From contig DLHF01000052.1 of the NCBI GenBank assembly GCA_002483085.1, forward strand, positions 62,001-126,000: DNA of 64,000 bases. The letters are read 5' to 3'. Both the position numbers and the translations under genes were made by a program. Each line of letters starts with the position of its first letter. The first letter of the stretch is position 1. The notes under the pieces were generated by a model, which saw nothing but the letters and a program-made list of their open reading frames with translations, had not been told where the DNA came from and ran no database searches. Origin of the DNA: Ignavibacteria bacterium UBA7675 (GTDB taxonomy: Bacteria > Bacteroidota > Ignavibacteria > Kapaibacteriales > UB7675). Below are positions 16,624-24,542 of the stretch, piece after piece.

Positions 16624-19600
16624 TTAATGCTGGACGGGCAGACAGATAACGAACTCGGCGCCTTCCCCAGGAGCACTGCGGGCGGTAATCACACCCCGGT
16701 GATGCTCCACAATCTTTTTACAGATAGCCAAGCCAATTCCCGTGCCATCGTATTCAGTGCGGTTGTGCAGGCGCTGGAAAATAATAAAGATTTTGTTCAG
16801 ATATTTTTCATCAAAGCCAATACCGTTGTCCTTTACTGTAATCCGGCAGAATTTATCGAAGAAGTATGCACGCCCCATGCCTTCTACATCTTTACCGTAG
16901 ATGATCTCCGAAGCAATTTCTATAACGGGTCGTTCCTTGTCGTTGAACTTCAGAGCATTGCTTATCAGGTTTTGAAATAGCTGGCGAATTTGGCCGGACG
17001 CTGCTTCGATCACAGATAGAGAGCCGATATTCACGACAGCTTTGCGCTGCTCAATGCTTATTTCCAGATCGTTGACAATATCGTGTACAACTGCCGAAAG
17101 GTCTGTCTGCTCGAATGCTTCTTGGCTACTTGTTGTGCGCGAGAAGGCGAGCAGATCGTCGATAAGCGCTTGCATGCGTATAGCGGCGTTTTGCATACTG
17201 TCTAAATACCATTGCCCGCGTTCGGAGAGTGCCTCGTAGTAGTTCACTGCCAACCTCTCGCCAAAGGTCGTGATCTTCCGTAAAGGTTCTTGTAGATCGT
17301 GCGAAGCGACATAAGCAAATCGTTCGAGTTCGGCGTTGGATCGGTTGAGCTGTTCGTTAGATCGCATGAGCTGCTCGGTGCGTTCCTGTACGCGTATTTC
17401 CAGCTCTTCGGCAAATTGCTTTTGGTCGTCGATATCGGCATTGGTACCTATCCAGAGTAGGATATTGCCGAGGTCGTCGCGCATTGCATGGCCACGGCCC
17501 AGATGCCAGCGGAAAACGCCGTCGCTGCGGCGGATGCGATGTTCTATTTCAAATGATCCACCTGTTTCCACAGCCAGGCGCCAGGTGCGCAGATTCTCTT
17601 CGACATCGTCGGGATGGATTGCTGCGGCCCAGTTCCAGTCTGCACTTGCTTCGGGCGTAAGGCCGGTGTAGCTGTACCAGTGATGATTAAAAAATTCAAT
17701 AGAGCCATCGGCTTGTGCCTGCCACACTACTTGGGGAATATTATCGGCCAGAAAGCGGAAACGCTCGGCGCTTTCGCGAATAATTTCTTGGTTTGCTTTG
17801 TGGGCGGTGATGTCTACACATGCGCCCGTCATGTACGACGGCCTACCATTGCTGCCGAATATGATTTTGCCTCTCTCGTACAGCCAGTGCACCGACCCAT
17901 CGGGCCACACGACGCGAAATTCCGTGTCGAAGTCTGTGCCAATTTCTGCACTTGCTGCGAATTTGTGCTTTACCGTGCCCCGGTCGTCTGGGTGAACCCG
18001 GTCAACAAAGTGCGATAGTGTCTGTCTGCGGGCGGTGCCCGGCAGGCCAAAAAGGCGGTCGAGGTTGTCGTCCCAGTCTATGTCGTCGGTTGCGATATTC
18101 CAGCGGAAGGTGCCTGTTTCCGAGGCAGTAAGAGCGGCGTGCAGCCGTTCCCCTTTCTCGCGGATGGCTGCCTGTGCTTTTTTCTCTTCAGTAATATCGT
18201 GTACTTCTAATACAGTGGCCAGCGGCACACCATTTTCGACAATAGGGCTTGCCGAGCACATCGCGGGGTAGGCGGAGCCGTCTTTTCGCACGAATGTATC
18301 TTCGTGGCCGCGCAGCTCCGTATTGAGCGGCAGTACCTGTCTGATTGGGCAGGTGACGGCGGGGGAAGATGTGTCGTTGGGACGGTGGAGAATGTCGTGC
18401 AGCAATTTGTTCTGGACTTCTCCAAAGGCGTAGCCTGTCATTACTTCTGCTGCCGGATTCATGAAGGTGCAACGCCCTTCTGCATCAATCATGAACAGAG
18501 CGGCTGTAGCATTGCTCGTAATTGTACTGTTAATCTTGTGCTGGTATTCTAATGCCTGCTGTGCTCGCTTTTCGTCGGTAATATCCTCTTGCACACATAC
18601 CCAGTATGTCTTGTTCGATATTTCAAGCGATGTAATTCGCGCATTGGTGATAAAGCGGGTTCCGTCTTTTTTGATATTCTGAAACTCGCCCGACCACACA
18701 CCATGCGTCTGCAACTGGCCGATAACTTCTTGCACAATTGCCAGGTTCTCGTGCTCGGGATAGGCATTTTGCACGCTTACGTGTTTGCCAATTAATTCGC
18801 CTGGCTCATAGCCAAAGATCGCGTCTTCGGCTGGATTTGTATAAAGGATAATGCCATTGGTATCCGAAAGGCTCACCCCTTCGCTCATGCTTTCGAGTAC
18901 ACGCGCCTGAATGCGTAGTCTTTCCTGAGCTTCTACTTCTTTTGAAATATCAACAACTAATGCTATAAGCCCTCGCGCTCTGCCGTCTTCGGCAATATCG
19001 GGTATGTATTGTGCCCGCACATGGCGCCGTCCATTGCTGAATGGAAGTTCCTGCTCATAGGCGACAGGTTCGCCGGAAAGAGCTTTTTCGACATAATGCT
19101 GTACCGATGCGTACACATCCGAGCCAACAAAATCCTCCAATCGAGTTCCTATAAGCTCTTCTGCATCTGGAATGCCAAACCAGTTCATATATTCTTTGTT
19201 GACAAACTGGTACCGCGTATCGCTGTCGATATACGTGATGAGTGCGGGCAGAGCATCAGTGATGAGCTGAAGCTGTTGCTTGCTCTGATGGAGCCGCTCT
19301 TCGGCCTCTTTACGCTCGGTCATATCCATGATTGTGCCGTATATACGCACACACTGTCCGGCATTATCAAAATGGGGCTGGCCGATAATCTGCACGTATG
19401 TACTCGCGCTATTCGGTAGTATCAGCCGTGTATCGAACTGGTACGGAGTGCCGTGTAGTTTGGCTTCATTGATGTGCCGGGTCCACTCTTCCGGTTCTGC
19501 AAAGAATGCCAGCAGTGTTTCCTGATCGGGCTCTTTGCCCATTGGGTCAAGGCCGTGAATACGAAATGTTTCTTCCGACCAAGTAATGGCGCCGGTTCGC

Positions 19601-21750
19601 ATGTCGCACTCCCAGTTGCCGAGGTGCGAAATGTACTGCGCTTCGCGCAAATGTGCTGCACTTTGGTGGAGAGCTTCCACGGCCATTTTTTGTTCGTGTA
19701 TATCTGTACACGTGCCTATCCACTTTCGCACAGTGTTGCCAGGGCCGGGGATGGGGACTCCGCGCGAGAGGAAGTATCGATAACTGCCGTTGCGTTGGCG
19801 GATGCGGTATTCAATTTCGTACATGTTGAGCGTGCGTGTGCTGGCCTGCCAAATATCGTTTGTTCTCTGCCGGTCGTCGGGATGAATAGCATCCAACCAG
19901 CCGGAGCCTCGCACCTCTTCCTGTGTCTGTCCGGTTATTTTCCGCCACGCGGGCATGTCTTCTACCTGGCCAGCTTCGTCAGTGGACCACACAATCTGCG
20001 CTGTTGCCGTTGTAAGGGTGCGGTATTCTTCCTCGCTCTGGCGCAGAGCTTCCTGTACATCGCGTATCTCGGTAATGTCGAGCATAGAGCCGATCATCCG
20101 CACTGGTTCGCCTGTGTCGCTGTGCAGCACATACCCCCGGTCGAGGATCAGGGCATAGGAGCCATCAGCGCGACGGAACAGGTACTCATCGCTCCATTGG
20201 CTTTCGCCGCTGTCGATTGCGCTGTAGATGCTGTGCGTAATGCGCTCTCGGTCATCGGGGTGAATACGGCTGTGCCAGAAGTGCGCGCTTGGTTCGATAT
20301 CTTCGTCGCGATAGCCAAACAGAGCCTGAAAGTTGCTGTTCCACCATACAGTATTATTCGCGAGATTCCAGTCCCAGATTACGTCGTTGGTAGCGTGCGA
20401 AAGCAGGCGGAACCGCTCTTCGGTTGTTGTCAGTTTTGCCGTGCGCTGCTGCACTGTTTCTTCGAGCCGGGAATTTAATTGCTGTAGTTCTTCGGTAGCT
20501 TGGCGCAGTTGCTCTTCGGCTTTGTGCCTCTCGGTGATGTCGATGGAAACATTGATAATGCGCTCTACTGTGCCGTCGGTTGCCCGCTCGAAAATAGTTC
20601 CGCAGGTTTGTAGCCAGCGCCACTGTCCACTGGCATGGCGCACGCGATACTCAAAAGTAATAACTATATTATCGTCGTAGCCCGGTGTGGTGTTGGCAAG
20701 CTCAATCGCTATGCGGTTTTGCTCCAGAACGCGGGGCAAGTCGTCGGGATGCAGAAAGCGGCTAAAATACTGCATGCCGTGTTCCAGTAGCGGCTCGCGG
20801 GGGTAGCCAAGTATCGACTCGGTCGCTCGGCTTACGTACAGATAAGCGCCTGTTTTGCAATTGAATACTGTAATCAGCCCCGGCGTAACATCGGCAACGC
20901 GCTCCAGAAAATATCTTGTTGCCCGAGTTTCTTCTTCGGCGTGCTTTTTTTCTGTAATATCCTGCGATGTTCCCATAAGTAGTAATGGATGGCCCTCGCT
21001 ATCGCGCTTAAAAATAGTTTCTCGCGATACAATCCAGCGCCAGTCGCCATTGGCGTGCCGTATGCGATACTCCATTTCAAAAGGGCCATCGGTGGTCTGC
21101 TCTGCGAGCTCCGCCAGATGTTCAGTCGCTTTCTGTAAGTCGTCGGGGTGGAGCAATATTTGCAATGCGCTCGATCCCATGAGTTCTACTTCCTGTGGTT
21201 CGTAGCCCAGCAGATCGGCAATCCTGCGGTTGATATAGACGGTGCGTTTTTCTACAACATCGAATACATAGAGCATGTTGGGGCTGGCATCTGCTATCTG
21301 CGCTATAAACTGTTGGCTTTCTTCAAGCTTCTTTTCGGCTGTCTTTTGGTCGGTAGCGTCTACTGCGGTTTTCTGTGCTGTGCTGTCGATGAATGTAGCT
21401 ACTACGCCGCCGTCTATCCGGGTAAATGTTGCTGCTACTGATTTTTGCGTGCAGTGCTGTGGCAGCGGCAGAACAGCTACCGATGATTCGCCGGTTTCCG
21501 CCACCCTTTGCATCGTCCGAAATAGTTCGGTGTGGTCGTGTGGAGTGTTGATGCTTAGCAGCTTGCTGCCTGCCAGTTCTTCTGGTCGTAGGCCGATTAT
21601 CTGTCCTGCCCTCGTATTGGCATCGGCGTATTCAAAGTTTTCGATCACCCCTTCTGTATTGTGCACGGCGCGCAGAATAACGACCCCACAGGCAATGCTG
21701 TTGAATACGGCTTTGAACATTCTGGCATCGTTTTGAAAAGTTGATTCCAT
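16624..21750 (-). CDS. Multi-PAS sensor histidine kinase (about eleven PAS domains)
   Basis: A very large cytosolic kinase, 1708 residues from the ATG at 21750 (MESTFQNDARMFKAVFNS). Earlier in-frame starts exist (ATG at 21813, TTG at 21867); none has a good ribosome-binding site. I count about eleven consecutive PAS/PAC units, most with the PAC signature (for example HPDDL...EYRIRHANGDWRW...DITEKK). There are short coiled coils between them and no convincing membrane span. The C-terminus is a DHp domain with His1484 (FAYVASHDLQEPLRKI), then N-box LISNALKFND, G1 DNGIGFD and G2 GTGIGLAI. The DLQEP H-box groups it with phytochrome-type kinases. It heads the operon with bacteriophytochrome and heme oxygenase, and no response regulator is adjacent. 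Confidence 0.93.
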   Translation of the reverse strand: MESTFQNDARMFKAVFNSIACGVVILRAVHNTEGVIENFEYADANTRAGQIIGLRPEELAGSKLLSINTPHDHTELFRTMQRVAETGESSVAVLPLPQHCTQKSVAATFTRIDGGVVATFIDSTAQKTAVDATDQKTAEKKLEESQQFIAQIADASPNMLYVFDVVEKRTVYINRRIADLLGYEPQEVELMGSSALQILLHPDDLQKATEHLAELAEQTTDGPFEMEYRIRHANGDWRWIVSRETIFKRDSEGHPLLLMGTSQDITEKKHAEEETRATRYFLERVADVTPGLITVFNCKTGAYLYVSRATESILGYPREPLLEHGMQYFSRFLHPDDLPRVLEQNRIAIELANTTPGYDDNIVITFEYRVRHASGQWRWLQTCGTIFERATDGTVERIINVSIDITERHKAEEQLRQATEELQQLNSRLEETVQQRTAKLTTTEERFRLLSHATNDVIWDWNLANNTVWWNSNFQALFGYRDEDIEPSAHFWHSRIHPDDRERITHSIYSAIDSGESQWSDEYLFRRADGSYALILDRGYVLHSDTGEPVRMIGSMLDITEIRDVQEALRQSEEEYRTLTTATAQIVWSTDEAGQVEDMPAWRKITGQTQEEVRGSGWLDAIHPDDRQRTNDIWQASTRTLNMYEIEYRIRQRNGSYRYFLSRGVPIPGPGNTVRKWIGTCTDIHEQKMAVEALHQSAAHLREAQYISHLGNWECDMRTGAITWSEETFRIHGLDPMGKEPDQETLLAFFAEPEEWTRHINEAKLHGTPYQFDTRLILPNSASTYVQIIGQPHFDNAGQCVRIYGTIMDMTERKEAEERLHQSKQQLQLITDALPALITYIDSDTRYQFVNKEYMNWFGIPDAEELIGTRLEDFVGSDVYASVQHYVEKALSGEPVAYEQELPFSNGRRHVRAQYIPDIAEDGRARGLIALVVDISKEVEAQERLRIQARVLESMSEGVSLSDTNGIILYTNPAEDAIFGYEPGELIGKHVSVQNAYPEHENLAIVQEVIGQLQTHGVWSGEFQNIKKDGTRFITNARITSLEISNKTYWVCVQEDITDEKRAQQALEYQHKINSTITSNATAALFMIDAEGRCTFMNPAAEVMTGYAFGEVQNKLLHDILHRPNDTSSPAVTCPIRQVLPLNTELRGHEDTFVRKDGSAYPAMCSASPIVENGVPLATVLEVHDITEEKKAQAAIREKGERLHAALTASETGTFRWNIATDDIDWDDNLDRLFGLPGTARRQTLSHFVDRVHPDDRGTVKHKFAASAEIGTDFDTEFRVVWPDGSVHWLYERGKIIFGSNGRPSYMTGACVDITAHKANQEIIRESAERFRFLADNIPQVVWQAQADGSIEFFNHHWYSYTGLTPEASADWNWAAAIHPDDVEENLRTWRLAVETGGSFEIEHRIRRSDGVFRWHLGRGHAMRDDLGNILLWIGTNADIDDQKQFAEELEIRVQERTEQLMRSNEQLNRSNAELERFAYVASHDLQEPLRKITTFGERLAVNYYEALSERGQWYLDSMQNAAIRMQALIDDLLAFSRTTSSQEAFEQTDLSAVVHDIVNDLEISIEQRKAVVNIGSLSVIEAASGQIRQLFQNLISNALKFNDKERPVIEIASEIIYGKDVEGMGRAYFFDKFCRITVKDNGIGFDEKYLNKIFIIFQRLHNRTEYDGTGIGLAICKKIVEHHRGVITARSAPGEGAEFVICLPVQH

Positions 21751-21879
21751 TAGCACATCTTGGGGCCTGGTTCGGAGAGCGGGCTCTATGCCGTGCAGAA
21801 CACAGGGAAACATAAAAAATAAACTTACGAAACTGCGGTCAAAAAGCGCGAGGCTGTTTTCGAACAACCACTTCGTTTA

Positions 21880-22824
21880 TTACTCTGGCGTAAACTCCAC
21901 AATAAAGCGGTCTTTTTCCGACAGAAGTTCGGGCGGAACAGCATTGCTGATTTCTCGGGCAAATGCTTCGATAATTGAGCGCTTCAGATAGGCGCGATTG
22001 TACACAATGCTGATTTCTCGGGTAGGCACCTTGCCCGTAAATTCATGGACAAGACCCCTGTGTTCGTCGGTCACTGTTCGCACTGCCAGCCAGGGCAGGA
22101 GTGTCATTCCATCGTTTTGCTCTACTAAGCGTTTCAGTGTTTCGAGGTTCCCACTCTCAAACAAAAGCGAGGCTGATGCTGCTGTTTCCTTGCGGTTGCC
22201 GCATAGCCGTAGCGCCTGCTCTCTAAAGCAATGTCCTTCATTCAGCAGCCAAATATTCAGGTCTTTTAGGTCGTGTAGGTGTAGCTCGCTGTGGCCGAAT
22301 AGCGGGTGGCTTTGGGCGATATAGCCCACAAATGGCTCGTAGTACAGCGGTTCTTCGTCGATGCCAGTAGCGTGCAGCGGTGTTGCGAGTATGCCTGCGT
22401 CGAGGGTGTCGTTCCGCAGCCGTGTGATAATCTGCTGTGTCTGCAATTCTTCGATAATAAGCCGCACATCGGGATAGGTGTCGGTAAAGCGTCGCACAAA
22501 GAGCGGTAGTAGATAGGGTGCTACGGTGGGGATGACGCCTACGCGGAAATCGCCGGTAAGTCTGTCGCTCTCTTCTTTTAGAATGTCCCGCAGGCGCTCG
22601 GATTCTCGTAGCACTACCCGCGCTTGGTCCACCACCTTGCGGCCTATCGAAGTGGGCACCACCGGCTGCCTGCTCCTGTCGAAAATAATCACGCCCAGCT
22701 CCTCCTCTAACTTCTGTATCTGCATGCTGAGTGTTGGCTGGGTGACATGGCTGCGCTCGGCTGCCGTGGCAAAGTGGCGATGTGTGTCCACCGCTACGAT
22801 GTAGGCTAATTGTGTAAGAGTCAT
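21880..22824 (-). CDS. oxyR: Peroxide-sensing LysR regulator OxyR
   Basis: LysR-type activator of 314 residues. The start is the ATG at 22822-22824, which has a GAGG site and opens the winged-helix domain (MTLTQLAYIVAVDTHRHFATAAERSHVTQPTLS). The upstream frame is AT-rich and not protein-like. The redox cysteines fall at Cys199 and Cys208 (GHCFREQALRLC), the same numbers as in E. coli OxyR, so disulfide-switch sensing of H2O2 is very likely. It is divergent from ahpC-ahpD across a 163-bp AT-rich region carrying an OxyR-type site, the standard arrangement for its control of the peroxidase. Confidence 0.95.
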   Translation of the reverse strand: MTLTQLAYIVAVDTHRHFATAAERSHVTQPTLSMQIQKLEEELGVIIFDRSRQPVVPTSIGRKVVDQARVVLRESERLRDILKEESDRLTGDFRVGVIPTVAPYLLPLFVRRFTDTYPDVRLIIEELQTQQIITRLRNDTLDAGILATPLHATGIDEEPLYYEPFVGYIAQSHPLFGHSELHLHDLKDLNIWLLNEGHCFREQALRLCGNRKETAASASLLFESGNLETLKRLVEQNDGMTLLPWLAVRTVTDEHRGLVHEFTGKVPTREISIVYNRAYLKRSIIEAFAREISNAVPPELLSEKDRFIVEFTPE

Positions 22825-22860
22825 TAAGACCTCGTAAATGTAACAGTTCTCTTTGTTCTT

Positions 22861-22875
22861 ATAGTCATTATCTAT
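22861..22875. promoter_or_regulatory. Candidate OxyR operator
   Basis: ATAG-N7-CTAT (ATAGTCATTATCTAT) in the divergent oxyR/ahpC intergenic space, matching the OxyR half-operator pattern at all but one of the specified positions. A second equally good half 7 bp away is not evident. The surrounding 22830-22930 is strongly AT-rich and likely holds both promoters. Confidence 0.65.
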
Positions 22876-22987
22876 AAAAATATAAAAACAATCAATTAGA
22901 TTTATAATAAATCTCGCAGTAGTTTTGTCCTGTTCTTTTTTCTGGCAATAAATCATGTATTGATATCAATAACACGAGAGGAACGTA

Positions 22988-23536
22988 ATGCAAAGTCGCA
23001 TGTTGTCTTTGGGAGCACAATTCCCGGCGTTTAATAAGCTTGCCGTTGTTTCTACAGAGAAGGGCAAAGAGTTTGGTATGGTGAACGGAGAAGATCACAA
23101 AAGGGATGGCAAGTGGATGGTGATGTTCTGGTGGCCCAAGGATTTTACATTTGTATGTCCCACAGAAATTGCGGAATTCAATAAAGCATATGAAGAATTT
23201 GTCGACAGAGATACCGTTTTGTTCGGTGCTTCGACGGATTCTGAATATGTGCACCTGGCATGGCGCAAAGACCACGAGGACCTGCGCGACCTGCGCTTCC
23301 CGATGATCGCCGATACATCAAAATCGCTGGCCGAAGAGCTTGGCATTCTCGAACAGGCCGAGAAAATTGCTTATCGTGTTACTCATATCGTCGACCCCCA
23401 AGGCGCAATTCGCTGGGCGTCGGCCTATGACCTCAGCGTGGGCCGCAGCGTGGCAGAAGTGCTGCGTGTGCTCGATGCTCTGCAAACCGATGAGCTCTGC
23501 CCCTGCAACTGGCAGAAAGGCGAAGCAACGCTGTAA
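22988..23536 (+). CDS. ahpC: Peroxiredoxin AhpC
   Basis: Thiol peroxidase of 182 residues reducing H2O2 and organic peroxides. The peroxidatic Cys57 is in FTFVCPTE. The C-terminus has CPCN (Cys171/Cys173) where the resolving cysteine lies; the AhpE-like/actinobacterial AhpC type pairs with AhpD rather than AhpF, and AhpD is next door. The start MQSRMLSLGAQFP follows a GAGAGGAACG site. It is divergent from oxyR. Confidence 0.95.
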   Translation: MQSRMLSLGAQFPAFNKLAVVSTEKGKEFGMVNGEDHKRDGKWMVMFWWPKDFTFVCPTEIAEFNKAYEEFVDRDTVLFGASTDSEYVHLAWRKDHEDLRDLRFPMIADTSKSLAEELGILEQAEKIAYRVTHIVDPQGAIRWASAYDLSVGRSVAEVLRVLDALQTDELCPCNWQKGEATL

Positions 23537-23569
23537 TAGCACACTTACGGACTCTATACGGATACGGTA

Positions 23570-23610
23570 AAGGGCAAAGTACGAGCAATCTGCTTTGCCC
23601 CTTCTTTTTT
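23570..23610 (+). terminator. Intrinsic terminator between ahpC and ahpD
   Basis: Eight-bp stem GGGCAAAG / CTTTGCCC with a 13-nt loop, followed by CTTCTTTTTT. It lies between two genes that function together, so it may attenuate ahpD relative to ahpC rather than end the unit. Confidence 0.8.
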
Positions 23611-23655
23611 AGAATGTACAATGCGCTTACTCTGATAATTACAGGAAGGATTACT

Positions 23656-24249
23656 ATGGCTCTGCAACAAGAACTTCACGAAGCAAAAGCGGATTTGCTG
23701 CGCTATCTCGGTATCGATGATACACTGCATTTTGAAGCGCTGTACTCGCTGGCCGAAGGCGAAAGTAAGTTCATTCGCGATGTAAAAGTCAACCTCAAAA
23801 ATACTCTTGTCTCCGAACATCTGAGCGCAAAGGAAACCGCTCTTATTGCTCTGGCTATTGCTATCAATGAGCGCAATGAACCGCTCAAACGCGCATTTGC
23901 CAACCTCGCGCGCAGCAATGGAGCCAATGATAAAGAAATCGCAGAAGTACACGCCTGTACATCGCTTCTTGCGTCCAATAATGTGCTGTATCGGTTTCGG
24001 CACTTTGCTTCTAATGAAAAGTACGAGACACTGCCCGCACGTGTGAAAATGACAATTATGGTAAATCCTGTGCTCGGCAAGGAACTGTTTGAGCTTATTA
24101 GCCTCGTGGTGTCGGCTGTGAATGGCTGCGAAGCATGTGTGAACTCGCACGAAGGGTCGGTGCGCGCGCTCGGGTCAACGGAACAACGGATTTTCGACGC
24201 TATTCGCCTCGGTGCAGTTGTTCGCGGTACGTCGCTGCTTATTCATTAA
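23656..24249 (+). CDS. ahpD: Alkylhydroperoxidase AhpD
   Basis: Carboxymuconolactone-decarboxylase-fold protein of 197 residues that reduces AhpC or acts as an adaptor in peroxide defence. The active site reads Cys158-x-x-Cys161-x3-His165 (NGCEACVNSHEG), with the upstream glutamate in GKELFELISL; this is the AhpD proton-relay set. I use the ATG at 23656, which has an AGGAAGGA site; the longer frame has none. It follows ahpC after a terminator-like hairpin and is likely part of the OxyR regulon. Confidence 0.93.
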   Translation: MALQQELHEAKADLLRYLGIDDTLHFEALYSLAEGESKFIRDVKVNLKNTLVSEHLSAKETALIALAIAINERNEPLKRAFANLARSNGANDKEIAEVHACTSLLASNNVLYRFRHFASNEKYETLPARVKMTIMVNPVLGKELFELISLVVSAVNGCEACVNSHEGSVRALGSTEQRIFDAIRLGAVVRGTSLLIH

Positions 24250-24290
24250 GAGTAACAGTGCAGGCGATAATTTCTCTGTGGGAATAGATA

Positions 24291-24420
24291 GGCACGGGCG
24301 TCTTTGAATGGGGCGGCGTAGGGGCGCCTCAAGCGACGCCCCTACGCCGCGTCGCTGTCGCCGGTCGCACAATCCGGCTCGTAGTTGCCCGGTGGCTGCT
24401 CGCTTGTGGCTTTTAGCTAT
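24291..24420 (-). repeat. Dispersed B repeat interrupted by a REP-like palindrome
   Basis: GGCACGGGCGTC at 24291-24302 and GTCGCTGTCGCCGGTCGCAC at 24351-24370 are the two ends of a reverse B module. Between them sits a hairpin with perfect 14-bp arms (24313-24326 GCGGCGTAGGGGCG and 24337-24350) and a 10-nt loop. No gene lies in 24250-24542. Confidence 0.75.
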
Positions 24421-24542
24421 GTGGAGTGAGTACAGTGAGGGCTGCTTCCTGCAAATGCCGGATATATGTGTGTGATTCTTGAAATAAGAGCGGGGAAACA
24501 CATTGTGCTTCCCCGCATGGTCCACACACATCTTGGAGGTAC

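Noticed and set aside
21751..21867. N-terminal extension of the multi-PAS kinase from a TTG
   Set aside because: The extension has no PAS features and no ribosome-binding site; the ATG at 21750 is preferred but not proven.
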